NCBI GenBank assembly: GCA_947483455.1
Contig: CANKNK010000055.1
Span: 1-8,958 of the forward strand
DNA: 8,958 nt
From: Comamonadaceae bacterium
Lineage (GTDB): Bacteria > Pseudomonadota > Gammaproteobacteria > Burkholderiales > Burkholderiaceae_C
Direction of reading: 5' to 3'
Under the pieces are notes generated by a model. It was not told where the DNA came from, did not search any database, and was given only the letters and a program-made list of their open reading frames with translations. The position numbers were made by a program, and so were the translations under genes. Position 1 is the stretch's first letter; each line of letters starts with the position of its first letter. Shown here in pieces: positions 1-7,254 of the stretch.

Positions 1-602
1 CTTTGACTATTGGCTGGGGCCGCGACACCCGCGATAGCGGAATAGTTCCTAGCACCGGTCGCTTGCTCAAAGCAAATGCAGAATGGAGTGTGGCAGGGGA
101 TTTGACCTATCTGCGCGGTACCACCCAATTGCAGCAGTTTTTTCCGCTGAGCAAGCGCATAACTTTGGCGTTCAATGGAGAACTCTCGCTGGCCACCCCC
201 ACCAATGGCCAGTCCTATCCCCTGTTTAAAAATTACTATTCCGGTGGTATCGGGTCCGTTCGCGGCTTTGAGCCTGGGAGCCTGACCACAGGTGCGCAAC
301 GGGCGCTGAGTGCGGTGGCTACGGGTGGAACCAAAAAGTGGACCTTTAATGCCGAAGTCTTGTCCCCACTTCCCGGAGGTGGCAGCGACCGAACCCTGCG
401 CGTATATGCGTTTTACGATGCGGGCGGGCTCTACGGACCCGAAGAAAGCATTGCCCTGGGGGATTTGCGCTCCTCAGTGGGCGTCGGAATTAGCTGGATA
501 TCGCCGGTCGGTCCTCTGCGCCTGGCCTATGCCAAACCTCTCACCCAGTTCGATAGCGATAAAATTCAATCTCTTCAATTCACAATTGGAACCACATTCT
601 GA
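1..602 (+). CDS. bamA: BamA outer-membrane assembly factor, C-terminal part (5' end outside window)
   Basis: Only the last 199 codons are present; the reading frame is already open at the window edge, so the TTG at position 3 is not a start. BamA is the 16-stranded barrel that folds and inserts outer-membrane proteins. The visible part is the C-terminal half of the barrel. It contains the family's VRGF motif (window residues 86-89, within GSVRGFEPGS), which sits on the loop that folds back into the barrel, and ends with LQFTIGTTF, a typical C-terminal strand closing on phenylalanine (beta-signal). Alternating hydrophobic strands separated by Gly/Ser/Asp-rich loops fit a barrel. The stop codon overlaps the skp ATG by one base (TGATG), the same bamA-skp order as in E. 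coli. A paralogue such as TamA is less likely given the following skp and lpx genes. Confidence 0.93.
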   Translation, partial: LTIGWGRDTRDSGIVPSTGRLLKANAEWSVAGDLTYLRGTTQLQQFFPLSKRITLAFNGELSLATPTNGQSYPLFKNYYSGGIGSVRGFEPGSLTTGAQRALSAVATGGTKKWTFNAEVLSPLPGGGSDRTLRVYAFYDAGGLYGPEESIALGDLRSSVGVGISWISPVGPLRLAYAKPLTQFDSDKIQSLQFTIGTTF

Positions 603-1111
603 TGAAACTGCTCTATCAAATACCTGTTTTTGCGCTTTCCGCGCTGGTCATCTCCTCCTCTTTCGCGCAAGAATCACGCATCGCCTATATCAATACCCAA
701 CGCATCACCACTGAGTCGGCGATTGCGAAGGCGGCGCAGTCTAAATTGGAGCAAGAGTTCTCCAAACGCGGCAAGGAGTTGGCCGATTTGCAGGCAGCCT
801 TGAAAACCTTTGGCGAAAAGTTTGACCGTGACGCGCCGACCTTAACCGAGTCGCAGCGGGTGACACGCCAAAAAGAGGGCGCCGAACTAAACCGCGATTT
901 GCAGCGCAAGCAGCGGGAGTACCAAGAGGACCTCAATGGTCGGCGCAATGAGGAATTGCAGCAAGTGCTGGAGAAAGCCAATAAAGCGGTGCGCAAAGTC
1001 GCGGATGACGAAAAATACGATTTAGTAGTGCAGGAAGTCGTCTATAGCAATGGGCGCCATGACATTACGGAAAAAGTTCTCAAGCTCTTAAATACTTCGG
1101 GCGCCAAGTAA
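602..1111 (+). CDS. skp: Skp/OmpH periplasmic chaperone
   Basis: A 169-residue protein, close to E. coli Skp (161 aa). Residues 1-22 look like a signal peptide: one Lys at position 2, a hydrophobic stretch from about 7 to 19, and a probable cleavage after SFA (22), before [13 protein letters not shown]. The opening of the mature protein (IAYINTQRI) resembles the first strand of the OmpH family. Residues about 40-135 are rich in Lys, Glu, Gln and Arg with heptad-like spacing, matching the long helical tentacles of the jellyfish-shaped trimer. The C-terminal part ([10 protein letters not shown]) returns to the small beta body. Skp is known to hold unfolded outer-membrane proteins in the periplasm and hand them to BamA. 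The ATG overlaps the bamA stop by one base and a weak GGA lies at 588-590, suggesting translational coupling. Confidence 0.93.
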   Translation: MKLLYQIPVFALSALVISSSFAQESRIAYINTQRITTESAIAKAAQSKLEQEFSKRGKELADLQAALKTFGEKFDRDAPTLTESQRVTRQKEGAELNRDLQRKQREYQEDLNGRRNEELQQVLEKANKAVRKVADDEKYDLVVQEVVYSNGRHDITEKVLKLLNTSGAK

Positions 1112-1130
1112 GCTGGAACCCGCGACTTGC

Positions 1131-2123
1131 GTGCCTGACATCCTCCTGCACGATATCGTTGCAGCACTCGGTGGCGAGCTGCACGGGGATGACAACACGC
1201 GGATCGATTCGCTGGCACCCTTGGACAGCGCAGGCCCAGGAGCTCTAAGCTTTGTCAGTCACCCCAAGTACCGCCAAGGACTGGCAATCTGCAAGGCGTC
1301 CTGCGTTATCGTCCCTCCCGATTTGAAAGACACGGCCCTAGCGCGTGGGCCCTGCATCGTCTCCGACGCTCCCTACCTGTACTTTGCGCGCCTCACCCAA
1401 TGGTGGCGCAAGGCCATGGACGCGCAGCGCGCACCGCTAGGTCGGCAGGGTGGTGTGCACCCTACTGCGGTAGTGGATGCTTCGGCCCAAGTGCATCCCA
1501 GTGCCACGGTAGGTCCTTTGTGCGTGGTCGAGCGGGGCGCTCGCATTGGCGCACTAAGCCAATTGCGAGCCCGGGTCACGGTGGGCGAAGATTGCAAGAT
1601 AGGTGAACGCTGCCTTTTGCATTCGGGCGTGGTCATCGGTGCGGATGGCTTCGGTTTTGCACCGGATGGCGACCGTTGGGAAAAAATTGAGCAATTGGGT
1701 GCGGTTGCTATAGGCGACGATGTGGAAATTGGCGCCAATACCTGTATTGACCGCGGTGCCCTTCAAGACACGGTGATAGAAGACGGCGTCAAGCTGGACA
1801 ACCTGATACAGGTGGGGCATAACGTGCGCATCGGGCGCAATACCGCGATTGCCGGCTGTGCGGGCATCGCCGGCAGCGCCGTCATCGGTCCGCAATGCAC
1901 GATTGGCGGGGGCGCGATTGTGCTGGGCCACTTGGAGATTGCAGCCCATGTGCATATTTCTGCAGGCACCCTGGTCAGCAAGTCGATCAGCAAGCCGGGC
2001 CATTACACCGGGATTTTCCCACTCGATGACAATGCGAGCTGGGAGCGCAATGCCGCCTCGCTCAAACAACTACACCGCTTGCGCGAGCGCATAAAACAAC
2101 TCGAAAGTGACGTCAAAAAATGA
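1131..2123 (+). CDS. lpxD: UDP-3-O-(3-hydroxyacyl)glucosamine N-acyltransferase LpxD
   Basis: 330 residues (E. coli LpxD is 341). LpxD transfers a 3-hydroxyacyl chain from ACP to the 2-amino group of UDP-3-O-acylglucosamine, the third step of lipid A synthesis, in the cytoplasm. Residues 1 to about 100 form the N-terminal uridine-binding domain ([15 protein letters not shown] is typical). From about 108 to 280 the protein shows hexapeptide repeats of the left-handed beta-helix ([36 protein letters not shown]). The catalytic histidine is H230 in QVGHNVRIG, equivalent to E. coli H239. The last 20 residues form a charged helix as usual in LpxD. The GTG start at 1131 was chosen because it gives the expected N-terminus; no ATG fits and the ribosome site is weak. 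It lies 19 nt after skp and overlaps fabZ. Confidence 0.95.
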   Translation: MPDILLHDIVAALGGELHGDDNTRIDSLAPLDSAGPGALSFVSHPKYRQGLAICKASCVIVPPDLKDTALARGPCIVSDAPYLYFARLTQWWRKAMDAQRAPLGRQGGVHPTAVVDASAQVHPSATVGPLCVVERGARIGALSQLRARVTVGEDCKIGERCLLHSGVVIGADGFGFAPDGDRWEKIEQLGAVAIGDDVEIGANTCIDRGALQDTVIEDGVKLDNLIQVGHNVRIGRNTAIAGCAGIAGSAVIGPQCTIGGGAIVLGHLEIAAHVHISAGTLVSKSISKPGHYTGIFPLDDNASWERNAASLKQLHRLRERIKQLESDVKK

Positions 2124-2569
2124 TGGATATCCACCAGATTCTCAAACAACTGCCGCACCGTTACCCGTTTTTGATGGTGGACCGGGTGTTGGAAATAGAC
2201 AAAGGCAAGACCATCAAGGCCTTGAAGAATGTCACTATTAACGAGCCTTTCTTCGAGGGGCATTTTCCGCACCGCCCCGTCATGCCAGGCGTCTTGATGC
2301 TCGAAGCGCTGGCCCAGGCAGCGGCCTTGTTGGCCTTTGACGCGCTGGACGCCTCACCAGACGATCAATCGGTGTATTACTTTGCCGGCATTGACGCGGC
2401 GCGCTTTAAGCGGCCGGTGGAGCCAGGCGATCAATTGGTGTTAGAGGTGGAATTGCTGCGCATGAAAGCTGGTATTTTCAAGTTCAAAACACGCGCCAGC
2501 GTGGCTGGAGAGACGGCCGTGGAAGCGGAACTCACCTGCGCCATGCGCAGCATCGCGCCCAAGGATTGA
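2120..2569 (+). CDS. fabZ: 3-hydroxyacyl-ACP dehydratase FabZ
   Basis: 149 residues, near the usual 145-155. FabZ dehydrates (3R)-hydroxyacyl-ACP to trans-2-enoyl-ACP in fatty acid elongation. Because 3-hydroxymyristoyl- or decanoyl-ACP is also the substrate of LpxA and LpxD, it balances fatty acid and lipid A synthesis, which explains its place among lpx genes. The N-terminus has [12 protein letters not shown], and the single hot-dog fold carries the active-site motif [17 protein letters not shown] with His48 and Glu62, 14 apart as in E. coli (H54/E68). [20 protein letters not shown] is the second family signature. The start is ambiguous: ATG 2120 overlaps the lpxD stop by four bases (ATGA), while the next ATG at 2123 overlaps by one base and gives the more common MDIHQIL start. 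Either implies coupling to lpxD. Confidence 0.95.
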   Translation: MMDIHQILKQLPHRYPFLMVDRVLEIDKGKTIKALKNVTINEPFFEGHFPHRPVMPGVLMLEALAQAAALLAFDALDASPDDQSVYYFAGIDAARFKRPVEPGDQLVLEVELLRMKAGIFKFKTRASVAGETAVEAELTCAMRSIAPKD

Positions 2570-2573
2570 TATG
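2561..2573 (+). promoter_or_regulatory. Ribosome binding site of lpxA
   Basis: AAGGA at 2561-2565 lies inside the last codons of fabZ, with 5 nt before the lpxA ATG at 2571. It is the clearest Shine-Dalgarno site in the lpx cluster; most neighbours depend on start/stop overlap instead. It supports the ATG at 2571 as the lpxA start. Confidence 0.6.
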
Positions 2574-3365
2574 AGCGGCATTCATCCCACCGCACTGATT
2601 GCTGCGGGCGCCGAACTCGATGCGGGCGTTACCGTGGGCCCTTACACGGTGATCGGTCCCCATGTGCGCATTGGCGCAGGGACGACGATCGGGCCGCATT
2701 GCGTCATCGAAGGCCATACCACCATAGGGCGTGATAACCGGATATTTCAATTCAACTCGCTAGGGGCCATTCCCCAGGACAAAAAATATAAGGGCGAGCC
2801 GTGTGAGCTGGTCATCGGCGAGCGCAACACCATCCGCGAGTTTTGCACCTTCAACATCGGGTCGCCGGGTGATGTGGGCGTCACCCGTGTCGGTGACGAC
2901 AACTGGATCATGGCCTATGTGCACCTGGCGCACGACTGCCAGGTCGGCAATAACACCATATTTGCCAACAACTCCCAACTGGCCGGCCATGTGCATGTCG
3001 GCGATTGGGTGATATTGGGCGGCTTTACGGTCGTGCACCAGTTTGTCCGCATCGGTGCGCACAGTATGACGGCCATGTGTTCGCTGTTGTTTGCCGATCT
3101 GCCGCCTTTTGTGATGTGCCAAGGTCAGCCTGCGGCTGCCCGCTCAATGAATTACGAAGGCTTACGCAGGCGCGGTTTTTCGCCTGAACGTATCGCCGGC
3201 GTCAAAGCGATGCACAAAGCTTTATACCGCCAGGACTTGAGCCTGGAGGCGGCACAAGCGCACATTGCAAGCATTAGCCAAACAGAAGCGCAATGCGAGC
3301 CGGACGTGCGCATGATGACCGACTTCCTAAAACAGACCAGTGCCCAACGCGGCATCGTTCGCTGA
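2571..3365 (+). CDS. lpxA: Acyl-ACP--UDP-N-acetylglucosamine O-acyltransferase LpxA
   Basis: 264 residues (E. coli 262). LpxA catalyses the first lipid A step, transfer of a 3-hydroxyacyl chain from ACP to the 3-OH of UDP-GlcNAc. Residues 4 to about 185 are hexapeptide repeats of a left-handed beta-helix ([23 protein letters not shown]), followed by a helical C-terminal domain. By ungapped comparison with E. coli LpxA (offset 4), the catalytic base is H121 (H125) in HLAHDC, and D70, K72, H118, H140, H156, Q157, E196, R200 and R201 match substrate-contacting residues. Two positions differ: M169 stands where E. coli has the ruler residue G173, as in Pseudomonas aeruginosa (M169), and N95 replaces H99 (TFNIGS instead of TIHRGT). 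The first predicts a C10 rather than a C14 acyl chain. It starts one base after the fabZ stop. Confidence 0.96.
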   Translation: MSGIHPTALIAAGAELDAGVTVGPYTVIGPHVRIGAGTTIGPHCVIEGHTTIGRDNRIFQFNSLGAIPQDKKYKGEPCELVIGERNTIREFCTFNIGSPGDVGVTRVGDDNWIMAYVHLAHDCQVGNNTIFANNSQLAGHVHVGDWVILGGFTVVHQFVRIGAHSMTAMCSLLFADLPPFVMCQGQPAAARSMNYEGLRRRGFSPERIAGVKAMHKALYRQDLSLEAAQAHIASISQTEAQCEPDVRMMTDFLKQTSAQRGIVR

Positions 3366-3367
3366 AC

Positions 3368-4537
3368 GTGAGCCGCTCCGGCGCTGCGCTGAGTTCACTG
3401 GCCATGGTGGCGGGCGAAGCCTCTGGCGACCTGCTGGCCGCGTTGCTATTGCAGGCGGTACACCAGCGCTGGGCCGGCGTGCCTGCATTTGGGATCGGCG
3501 GCCCGCAAATGGCCGTACAAGGCTTTGAGGCCTGGTGGCCGCACCACAAACTGGCGGTGCACGGCCTTGGGTGGGACGTGCTGCTGCGTTACCGTGAGAT
3601 TGTCGGCATCCGTAAACAGTTATTCGCGCGCTTGGCTGATAAGCCACCGTCGCTGTTTATTGGCGTAGACGCCCCCGATTTCAATCTGGATCTAGAGGCG
3701 ATGCTGCGCGCACGTGGGGTCAAAACCATGCACTTTGTCTGCCCCTCGGTTTGGGCTTGGCGCGCCGAGCGTTTGCTCACTATGCGGCGCAGCGTAGACC
3801 ATGTGCTGTGCCTATTCCCCTTTGAGCCGACCTTGTTGGCGCAGCATGGCATAGACGCCACGTATGTGGGCCATCCGCTGGCCCAAGTTATCCCTAGGCA
3901 GGTGGACCGCTTAGCGGCGCGCGCGCAATTGGGTTTACGGCAAGAAGATGATGTGCTCGCTTTGCTGCCGGGCAGCCGCCGCTCTGAAATCCAGTACCTA
4001 GCCCCCGTTTTTTTCCAGGCGGCTGCCCGCATTGCCAAAGCCAGGCCACATATCAAGTTTCTGCTGCCTGCAGTGCCCGGGCTGGAGGCTTTGATAAACC
4101 GGGCAGCGCAAGACAACGCGATGGCCGGCAAGGTGCAAATGGTGTCTGGGCAATCGCACACCGTGTTGGCTGCCTGCGATGCCACCTTGATCGCCAGCGG
4201 TACCGCCACCTTGGAGGCCGCATTGTTCAAGCGTCCCATGGTGATCGCCTACCGGATGGGCGCCTTAAGTTGGCATTGGATGGGGCGTAAGCGTTTGCAA
4301 CCATGGGTGGGCTTGCCCAATATATTGAGCGGCGAATTTGTAGTTCCTGAGTTTTTGCAAGACCGGGCCACCCCCCAGGCGCTGGCTGAGGCCTCATTGC
4401 AATGGCTCGATGGCAAAGCCTCGAACCCAGACGTTTTGCGTGGACTTGAAATGCGTTTTGATGCCTTGCACGAAAGTCTGCGGCGCGACACCGGGGCGCT
4501 GGCGGCCCAAGCCATCGACAATATGCTCCATGCCTAA
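3368..4537 (+). CDS. lpxB: Lipid-A-disaccharide synthase LpxB
   Basis: 389 residues from GTG 3368 (E. coli 382). LpxB is a GT-B-fold (family GT19) glycosyltransferase on the inner face of the inner membrane that joins UDP-2,3-diacylglucosamine to lipid X to make the lipid A disaccharide. Family signatures are in order: MVAGEASGD (13-21) near the N-terminus, GVDAPDFN (99-106), CPSVWAWR (125-132), LLPGSRRSE at mid-length, and SGTATLE in the nucleotide-binding C-terminal half. The frame is open back to 3293 inside lpxA, but GTG 3368, two bases after the lpxA stop, gives a normal N-terminus. ATG 3404 would cut off the first beta-strand. No clear ribosome site precedes the GTG, so coupling to lpxA is likely. 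The 3' end overlaps rnhB by 8 bases. Confidence 0.95.
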   Translation: MSRSGAALSSLAMVAGEASGDLLAALLLQAVHQRWAGVPAFGIGGPQMAVQGFEAWWPHHKLAVHGLGWDVLLRYREIVGIRKQLFARLADKPPSLFIGVDAPDFNLDLEAMLRARGVKTMHFVCPSVWAWRAERLLTMRRSVDHVLCLFPFEPTLLAQHGIDATYVGHPLAQVIPRQVDRLAARAQLGLRQEDDVLALLPGSRRSEIQYLAPVFFQAAARIAKARPHIKFLLPAVPGLEALINRAAQDNAMAGKVQMVSGQSHTVLAACDATLIASGTATLEAALFKRPMVIAYRMGALSWHWMGRKRLQPWVGLPNILSGEFVVPEFLQDRATPQALAEASLQWLDGKASNPDVLRGLEMRFDALHESLRRDTGALAAQAIDNMLHA

Positions 4538-5141
4538 ACTGACCGGCCCCGTCCAAACCGCACTCCCATGGGAGGCCGGTGGCTTGGTGGCCGGTGTGGA
4601 CGAAGCGGGTCGCGGGCCATTGGCCGGGCCGGTCATGGCTGCTGCCGTCATCCTCGATGAGCAGTATCCCATTCGCTTCCTCGCGGACTCCAAAACACTC
4701 ACGCCCAAGCGGCGCGATATGTTGTTTGACGAAATCCGCGCCAAGGCCTTGTGCTTTTCTGTGGCGCAGGCATCGGTGCAAGAAATTGACGAGCTCAATA
4801 TCCTGCAAGCTACCTTGCTTGCCATGCGCCGCGCAGTACAGGGTTTGCGTTTGCCACCCAAGCTGGTGCTGGTCGACGGCAACCGCCTTCCGCTTTTGGA
4901 TATCCGCGCTGAAGCCATCGTCAAAGGCGACAGCAAAGTAGCGGCGATATCGGCGGCCTCCATTCTGGCCAAGGTCAGTCGAGACCGCTGGTGCGCCCAG
5001 TACCACCAGGAATTCCCGCAATACGGGTTTGATGCCCACAAAGGCTACCCCACGGCGGCGCATTTGGCTGCACTGCGCGCCCACGGGCCCTGCCCAGAGC
5101 ACCGTAAATCCTTCGGCCCAGTAGCGGCGCTCTTGGTGTGA
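4530..5141 (+). CDS. rnhB: Ribonuclease HII
   Basis: 203 residues (E. coli RnhB 198). RNase HII cuts the RNA strand of RNA-DNA hybrids and starts removal of single ribonucleotides misplaced in DNA. The opening [16 protein letters not shown] is the family signature with metal-binding D24 and E25; D116 (LVDGNR) and D134 (VKGDSKV) complete the four acidic residues, exactly 8 above E. coli D16, E17, D108 and D126. [33 protein letters not shown] and [12 protein letters not shown] are further conserved blocks. The frame is open upstream to 4410 inside lpxB, but ATG 4530, overlapping the lpxB stop by 8 bases, gives the family length. The lpxA-lpxB-rnhB order is as in E. coli, where dnaE follows; here a methyltransferase follows. 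Confidence 0.95.
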   Translation: MPKLTGPVQTALPWEAGGLVAGVDEAGRGPLAGPVMAAAVILDEQYPIRFLADSKTLTPKRRDMLFDEIRAKALCFSVAQASVQEIDELNILQATLLAMRRAVQGLRLPPKLVLVDGNRLPLLDIRAEAIVKGDSKVAAISAASILAKVSRDRWCAQYHQEFPQYGFDAHKGYPTAAHLAALRAHGPCPEHRKSFGPVAALLV

Positions 5142-5914
5142 CTGCGCCGCAATTCATTACCTCGCGCGATAACCCGCAGTTGCGGGCCTTGCGCAAACTT
5201 GCGGGTGACAACACCGGCTACCGTACCTCGGGAAAGGTATGGGTGGAGGGCGAGCATTTGTGCAGCGCTGCTTTGTTACGTGGCGTGCGCCCGGCCCTTG
5301 CAGTTGTTGCAGCAAGCCTTTGGCGTGACGGCAAGTCGCCTTGGTCTGGTGCAGCGCCAACTACCTTGGTGCTTTCCGATGCCCTGTTTAAAGGCATTAG
5401 CGCCCTGGACTCTCCGTCTGCCGTAGGCTTTGTTCTGGATGTGCCAGCGCAAGGGGTTCTGGATGTGGCGGTGGCTACGGTGGTGCTAGACCGGGTGCAG
5501 GACGCCGGGAATGTCGGTTCTATTTTGCGCAGCGCCGCCGCCTTTGGCTTCAAACAGGTGATCGCGCTGCGCGAAACGGCCGCGCTGTGGTCACCCAAGG
5601 TGCTGCGCGCGGGAATGGGTGCGCATTTCACTTTGACCTTGTTCGAGGCCGTGGACGCGGAGGTGCTCGATAGCTTGCGGGTTCCCTTGCTGGTCACCAG
5701 CTCCCACGAAGGCGCTCTGATTCATGACGCGCGCCTGCCATTTCCCTGCGCCTGGGTGCTGGGCCATGAAGGGCAGGGGGTATCGCCTGCTTTAGTTGCG
5801 CGCGCCGCACTGCTGGTGCGCATAGGCCAGCCCGGCGGAGAGGAGTCGCTCAACGTCGCTGCCGCTGCGGCTATCTGTTTGCATGCCAGCGCCGCCGGAG
5901 CCAGCGCTGGCTGA
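5138..5914 (+). CDS. TrmH/SpoU-family RNA 2'-O-methyltransferase
   Basis: 258 residues. The three SpoU motifs of this knotted SAM-dependent family are clear: motif 1 [20 protein letters not shown] (118-137, with N125 and R131), motif 2 [11 protein letters not shown] (207-217, with E211), and motif 3 [19 protein letters not shown] (228-246, with S237 and N239). Residues about 5-100 fit the small L30e-like substrate-binding domain ([10 protein letters not shown], then [11 protein letters not shown] before the linker). Members methylate ribose 2'-hydroxyls in rRNA or tRNA. The target cannot be told from the sequence: it looks like the RlmB/TsnR branch rather than TrmL, but I would not call it rlmB because the annotated rlmB of relatives is, as I recall, elsewhere. 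GTG 5138 overlaps the rnhB stop (GTGA), so it is the last gene of the lpx cluster before a 173-nt gap. Confidence 0.88.
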   Translation: MTAPQFITSRDNPQLRALRKLAGDNTGYRTSGKVWVEGEHLCSAALLRGVRPALAVVAASLWRDGKSPWSGAAPTTLVLSDALFKGISALDSPSAVGFVLDVPAQGVLDVAVATVVLDRVQDAGNVGSILRSAAAFGFKQVIALRETAALWSPKVLRAGMGAHFTLTLFEAVDAEVLDSLRVPLLVTSSHEGALIHDARLPFPCAWVLGHEGQGVSPALVARAALLVRIGQPGGEESLNVAAAAAICLHASAAGASAG

Positions 5915-5915
5915 A

Positions 5916-5940
5916 CCCCTAGGTCCTGCCGTGCTAGGGG
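5916..5940. repeat. Inverted repeat after the methyltransferase stop
   Basis: CCCCTAG (5916-5922) and CTAGGGG (5934-5940) are perfect 7-bp arms around an 11-nt spacer, starting one base after the methyltransferase stop. There is no T-tract behind the right arm, so it is a poor intrinsic terminator. The right arm is shared with the next inverted repeat. Confidence 0.6.
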
Positions 5941-5953
5941 CTAAAAATAGCCC
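5938..5953. repeat. Short palindrome GGGCTA-AAAA-TAGCCC
   Basis: Perfect 6-bp arms (5938-5943 and 5948-5953) flank AAAA. The element overlaps the preceding repeat at GGG 5938-5940, so the two hairpins cannot both form in RNA. It ends 5 bases before the candidate -10 box and covers most of the place where a -35 box would be. It could therefore be a protein-binding site for carA control. That role is inferred only from position. Confidence 0.5.
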
Positions 5954-5958
5954 TCGGT

Positions 5959-5976
5959 TACAATGGGCGGCTTTTT
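5959..5976 (+). promoter_or_regulatory. Candidate carA promoter: -10 TACAAT with T5 run at the start site
   Basis: TACAAT (5959-5964) matches five of six sigma-70 -10 bases. Seven bases later a run of five T (5972-5976, GGCTTTTTCGG) lies where transcription would begin. No TTGACA-like -35 box is found 16-18 bp upstream, where the sequence is the G-rich palindrome, and there is no extended -10 TG. If used, this promoter would probably need an activator or be weak. A U run at +1 to +6 is a feature of UTP-sensed promoters in enteric pyrimidine genes (codBA, upp, pyrBI, carAB P1). Confidence 0.38.
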
Positions 5977-5991
5977 CGGAACCCGGCGTCT

Positions 5992-6059
5992 CCCAAGCGC
6001 TTCCAAAGCACCATCCCCTACGAATAACAGCTGCCAGAGGCCTCCTCTGGGCGCTTGGG
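5992..6059 (+). promoter_or_regulatory. Structured carA 5' leader (long-range stem plus inner hairpin)
   Basis: CCCAAGCGC (5992-6000) is perfectly complementary to GCGCTTGGG (6051-6059). The two close a 50-nt loop. Inside it CCAGAGG (6034-6040) and CCTCTGG (6044-6050) form a 7-bp hairpin with a 3-nt loop, directly abutting the outer 3' arm, so the helices could stack. The structure ends 18 nt before the carA Shine-Dalgarno site, which stays outside it. No T-tract follows, so it is not an intrinsic terminator. It matches no riboswitch or leader family that I can recognise. Confidence 0.5.
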
Positions 6060-6077
6060 CGCACCCGTAAACGACTC

Positions 6078-6090
6078 GGAGAAGCCCGTG
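6078..6090 (+). promoter_or_regulatory. carA ribosome binding site that fixes the GTG start
   Basis: GGAGAAG (6078-6084) precedes GTG 6088, with 6 nt between GGAG and the start. The same frame is open back to TTG 6055, but that codon lies in the leader stem and has no ribosome site. The protein from GTG 6088 begins MLLSLKG, which is how I recall related CarA proteins beginning. Confidence 0.7.
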
Positions 6091-7254
6091 CTTTTGTCTC
6101 TCAAGGGAAATTCCCCTCCTGCCATTCTGGCGCTCGCTGATGGCACCGTGTACACCGGCCAATCCATAGGCGCAGCCGGCTCCACGCTGGGTGAGGTGGT
6201 GTTCAATACCTCGATGACCGGTTACCAGGAAATCCTGACCGACCCGAGCTATTGCCAGCAAATTGTGACCCTGACCTACCCGCATATCGGGAATTACGGT
6301 ACCAACGAGGAAGACGTCGAATCCAGTCGCGTACACGCTGCGGGTTTGGTGATCAAAGACTTGCCCCTGGTCGCCTCCAATTTTCGCAGTACGGGCGACC
6401 TGAGCGCCTATCTGCGCGCGAACGGTACCGTGGCCATTGCCAATATCGATACCCGCGCGCTGACCCGGCATTTGCGCGAACACGGCGCCCAAAACGGCTG
6501 CATTCTTGCGCTGCAAGCGGGTCAAGTGCCTGACGCAGACTTGGTAGCACAAGCTGTCCAATTGGCCCGTAGCGCAGCTTCTATGTCTGGTTTGGATTTG
6601 GCCCAAAAGGTGTCCGTTCAAGAGGCCTACAACTGGTCGCAGGCGCAGTGGGCTTTGGGCTCGGGCTACGCACAGGCTGCCGCGCCGCGCTTTCATGTGG
6701 TGGCCTATGACTTTGGCGTCAAGAGCAACATCTTGCGCATGCTGGCCGCGCGCGGCTGCAAATTGACGGTAGTACCTGCGCAAACGTCCGCCCAAGCGAC
6801 GCAAGCTTTGCGGCCAGACGGCATTTTTCTCAGCAATGGCCCGGGCGATCCACAACCCTGCGATTACGCAATTGCTGCGTCCGCCCAGTTGATCGAATCT
6901 GGCCTGCCGACTTTTGGTATTTGCCTGGGCCACCAAATCATGGCGCTGGCCTCGGGAGCCAAGACTTTTAAGATGAAATTTGGCCATCACGGCGCCAACC
7001 ATCCGGTCAAAGAGCTGTCCAGTGGCCGCGTCAGCATCACCAGCCAGAACCATGGCTTTGCCGTGGACCCAGAATCCCTGCCCGCCCATTTGCGCGCCAC
7101 CCATATCAGCTTGTTTGACAACACCATCCAGGGTCTGGAGCGGACCGATAAACCGGCTTTTTGTTTCCAAGGGCACCCCGAGGCCTCGCCTGGGCCGCAT
7201 GACATTGCCTATTTGTTTGACCGCTTCATCCGGGAGATGGAGACCCGCGCGTGA
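6088..7254 (+). CDS. carA: Carbamoyl-phosphate synthase small subunit (glutaminase) CarA
   Basis: 388 residues from GTG 6088 (E. coli 382). CarA hydrolyses glutamine and passes ammonia through a tunnel to CarB, which makes carbamoyl phosphate for pyrimidine and arginine synthesis. The N-terminal domain (1 to about 150) has [13 protein letters not shown], then [17 protein letters not shown] and [13 protein letters not shown]. The class I glutamine amidotransferase domain (about 202-385) has [21 protein letters not shown] (248-255), the nucleophile C279 in FGICLGHQ, and H363/E365 in [12 protein letters not shown], completing the Cys-His-Glu triad (E. coli C269, H353, E355). All catalytic residues are intact. 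It starts a second gene group after a 173-nt structured gap, and its stop overlaps the next gene's GTG (GTGA). Confidence 0.96.
   Translation: MLLSLKGNSPPAILALADGTVYTGQSIGAAGSTLGEVVFNTSMTGYQEILTDPSYCQQIVTLTYPHIGNYGTNEEDVESSRVHAAGLVIKDLPLVASNFRSTGDLSAYLRANGTVAIANIDTRALTRHLREHGAQNGCILALQAGQVPDADLVAQAVQLARSAASMSGLDLAQKVSVQEAYNWSQAQWALGSGYAQAAAPRFHVVAYDFGVKSNILRMLAARGCKLTVVPAQTSAQATQALRPDGIFLSNGPGDPQPCDYAIAASAQLIESGLPTFGICLGHQIMALASGAKTFKMKFGHHGANHPVKELSSGRVSITSQNHGFAVDPESLPAHLRATHISLFDNTIQGLERTDKPAFCFQGHPEASPGPHDIAYLFDRFIREMETRA
7239..7253 (+). promoter_or_regulatory. Ribosome binding site of the exporter gene, inside carA
   Basis: GGAG at 7239-7242, within the last carA codons, lies 8 nt before GTG 7251. 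The GTG shares GTGA with the carA stop. A good site plus overlap supports this start and translational coupling to carA. Confidence 0.6.

Noticed and set aside
2061..2151. 11-nt direct repeat CTCAAACAACT at 2061 and 2141
   Set aside because: Both copies encode LKQL in different genes (LpxD C-terminal helix and FabZ start). It is too short to be meaningful.
3293..3406. Alternative lpxB starts at 3293 or ATG 3404
   Set aside because: 3293 would overlap 73 nt of lpxA and add a non-homologous tail; 3404 would remove the first beta-strand before the GEASGD motif.
4227..5102. 291-codon minus-strand open frame opposite lpxB and rnhB
   Set aside because: Fully covered by two well-supported genes and without recognisable domains.
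5916..5976. Intrinsic terminator for the lpx cluster
   Set aside because: Neither perfect hairpin is followed by a T-tract. The only T run (5972-5976) could be paired with AGCC/GGCT, but that stem is short and interrupted.
5963..6070. 35-codon upstream frame (ATG 5963, stop TAA 6068-6070) ending 17 nt before carA, as a leader peptide
   Set aside because: Its ATG overlaps the candidate -10 box and has no ribosome site. The peptide has no run of Arg codons or other sensing feature, so chance is the simplest reading.
5883..6140. 85-codon frame crossing the methyltransferase end, the gap and the carA start
   Set aside because: It runs across all the structured leader and overlaps both flanking genes in another frame, with no ribosome site or known motif.
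5941..7200. 419-codon open frame on the minus strand opposite carA
   Set aside because: It lies almost entirely within carA, whose catalytic motifs are intact. The translation shows no family motif, and long antisense frames are common opposite GC-rich codons.
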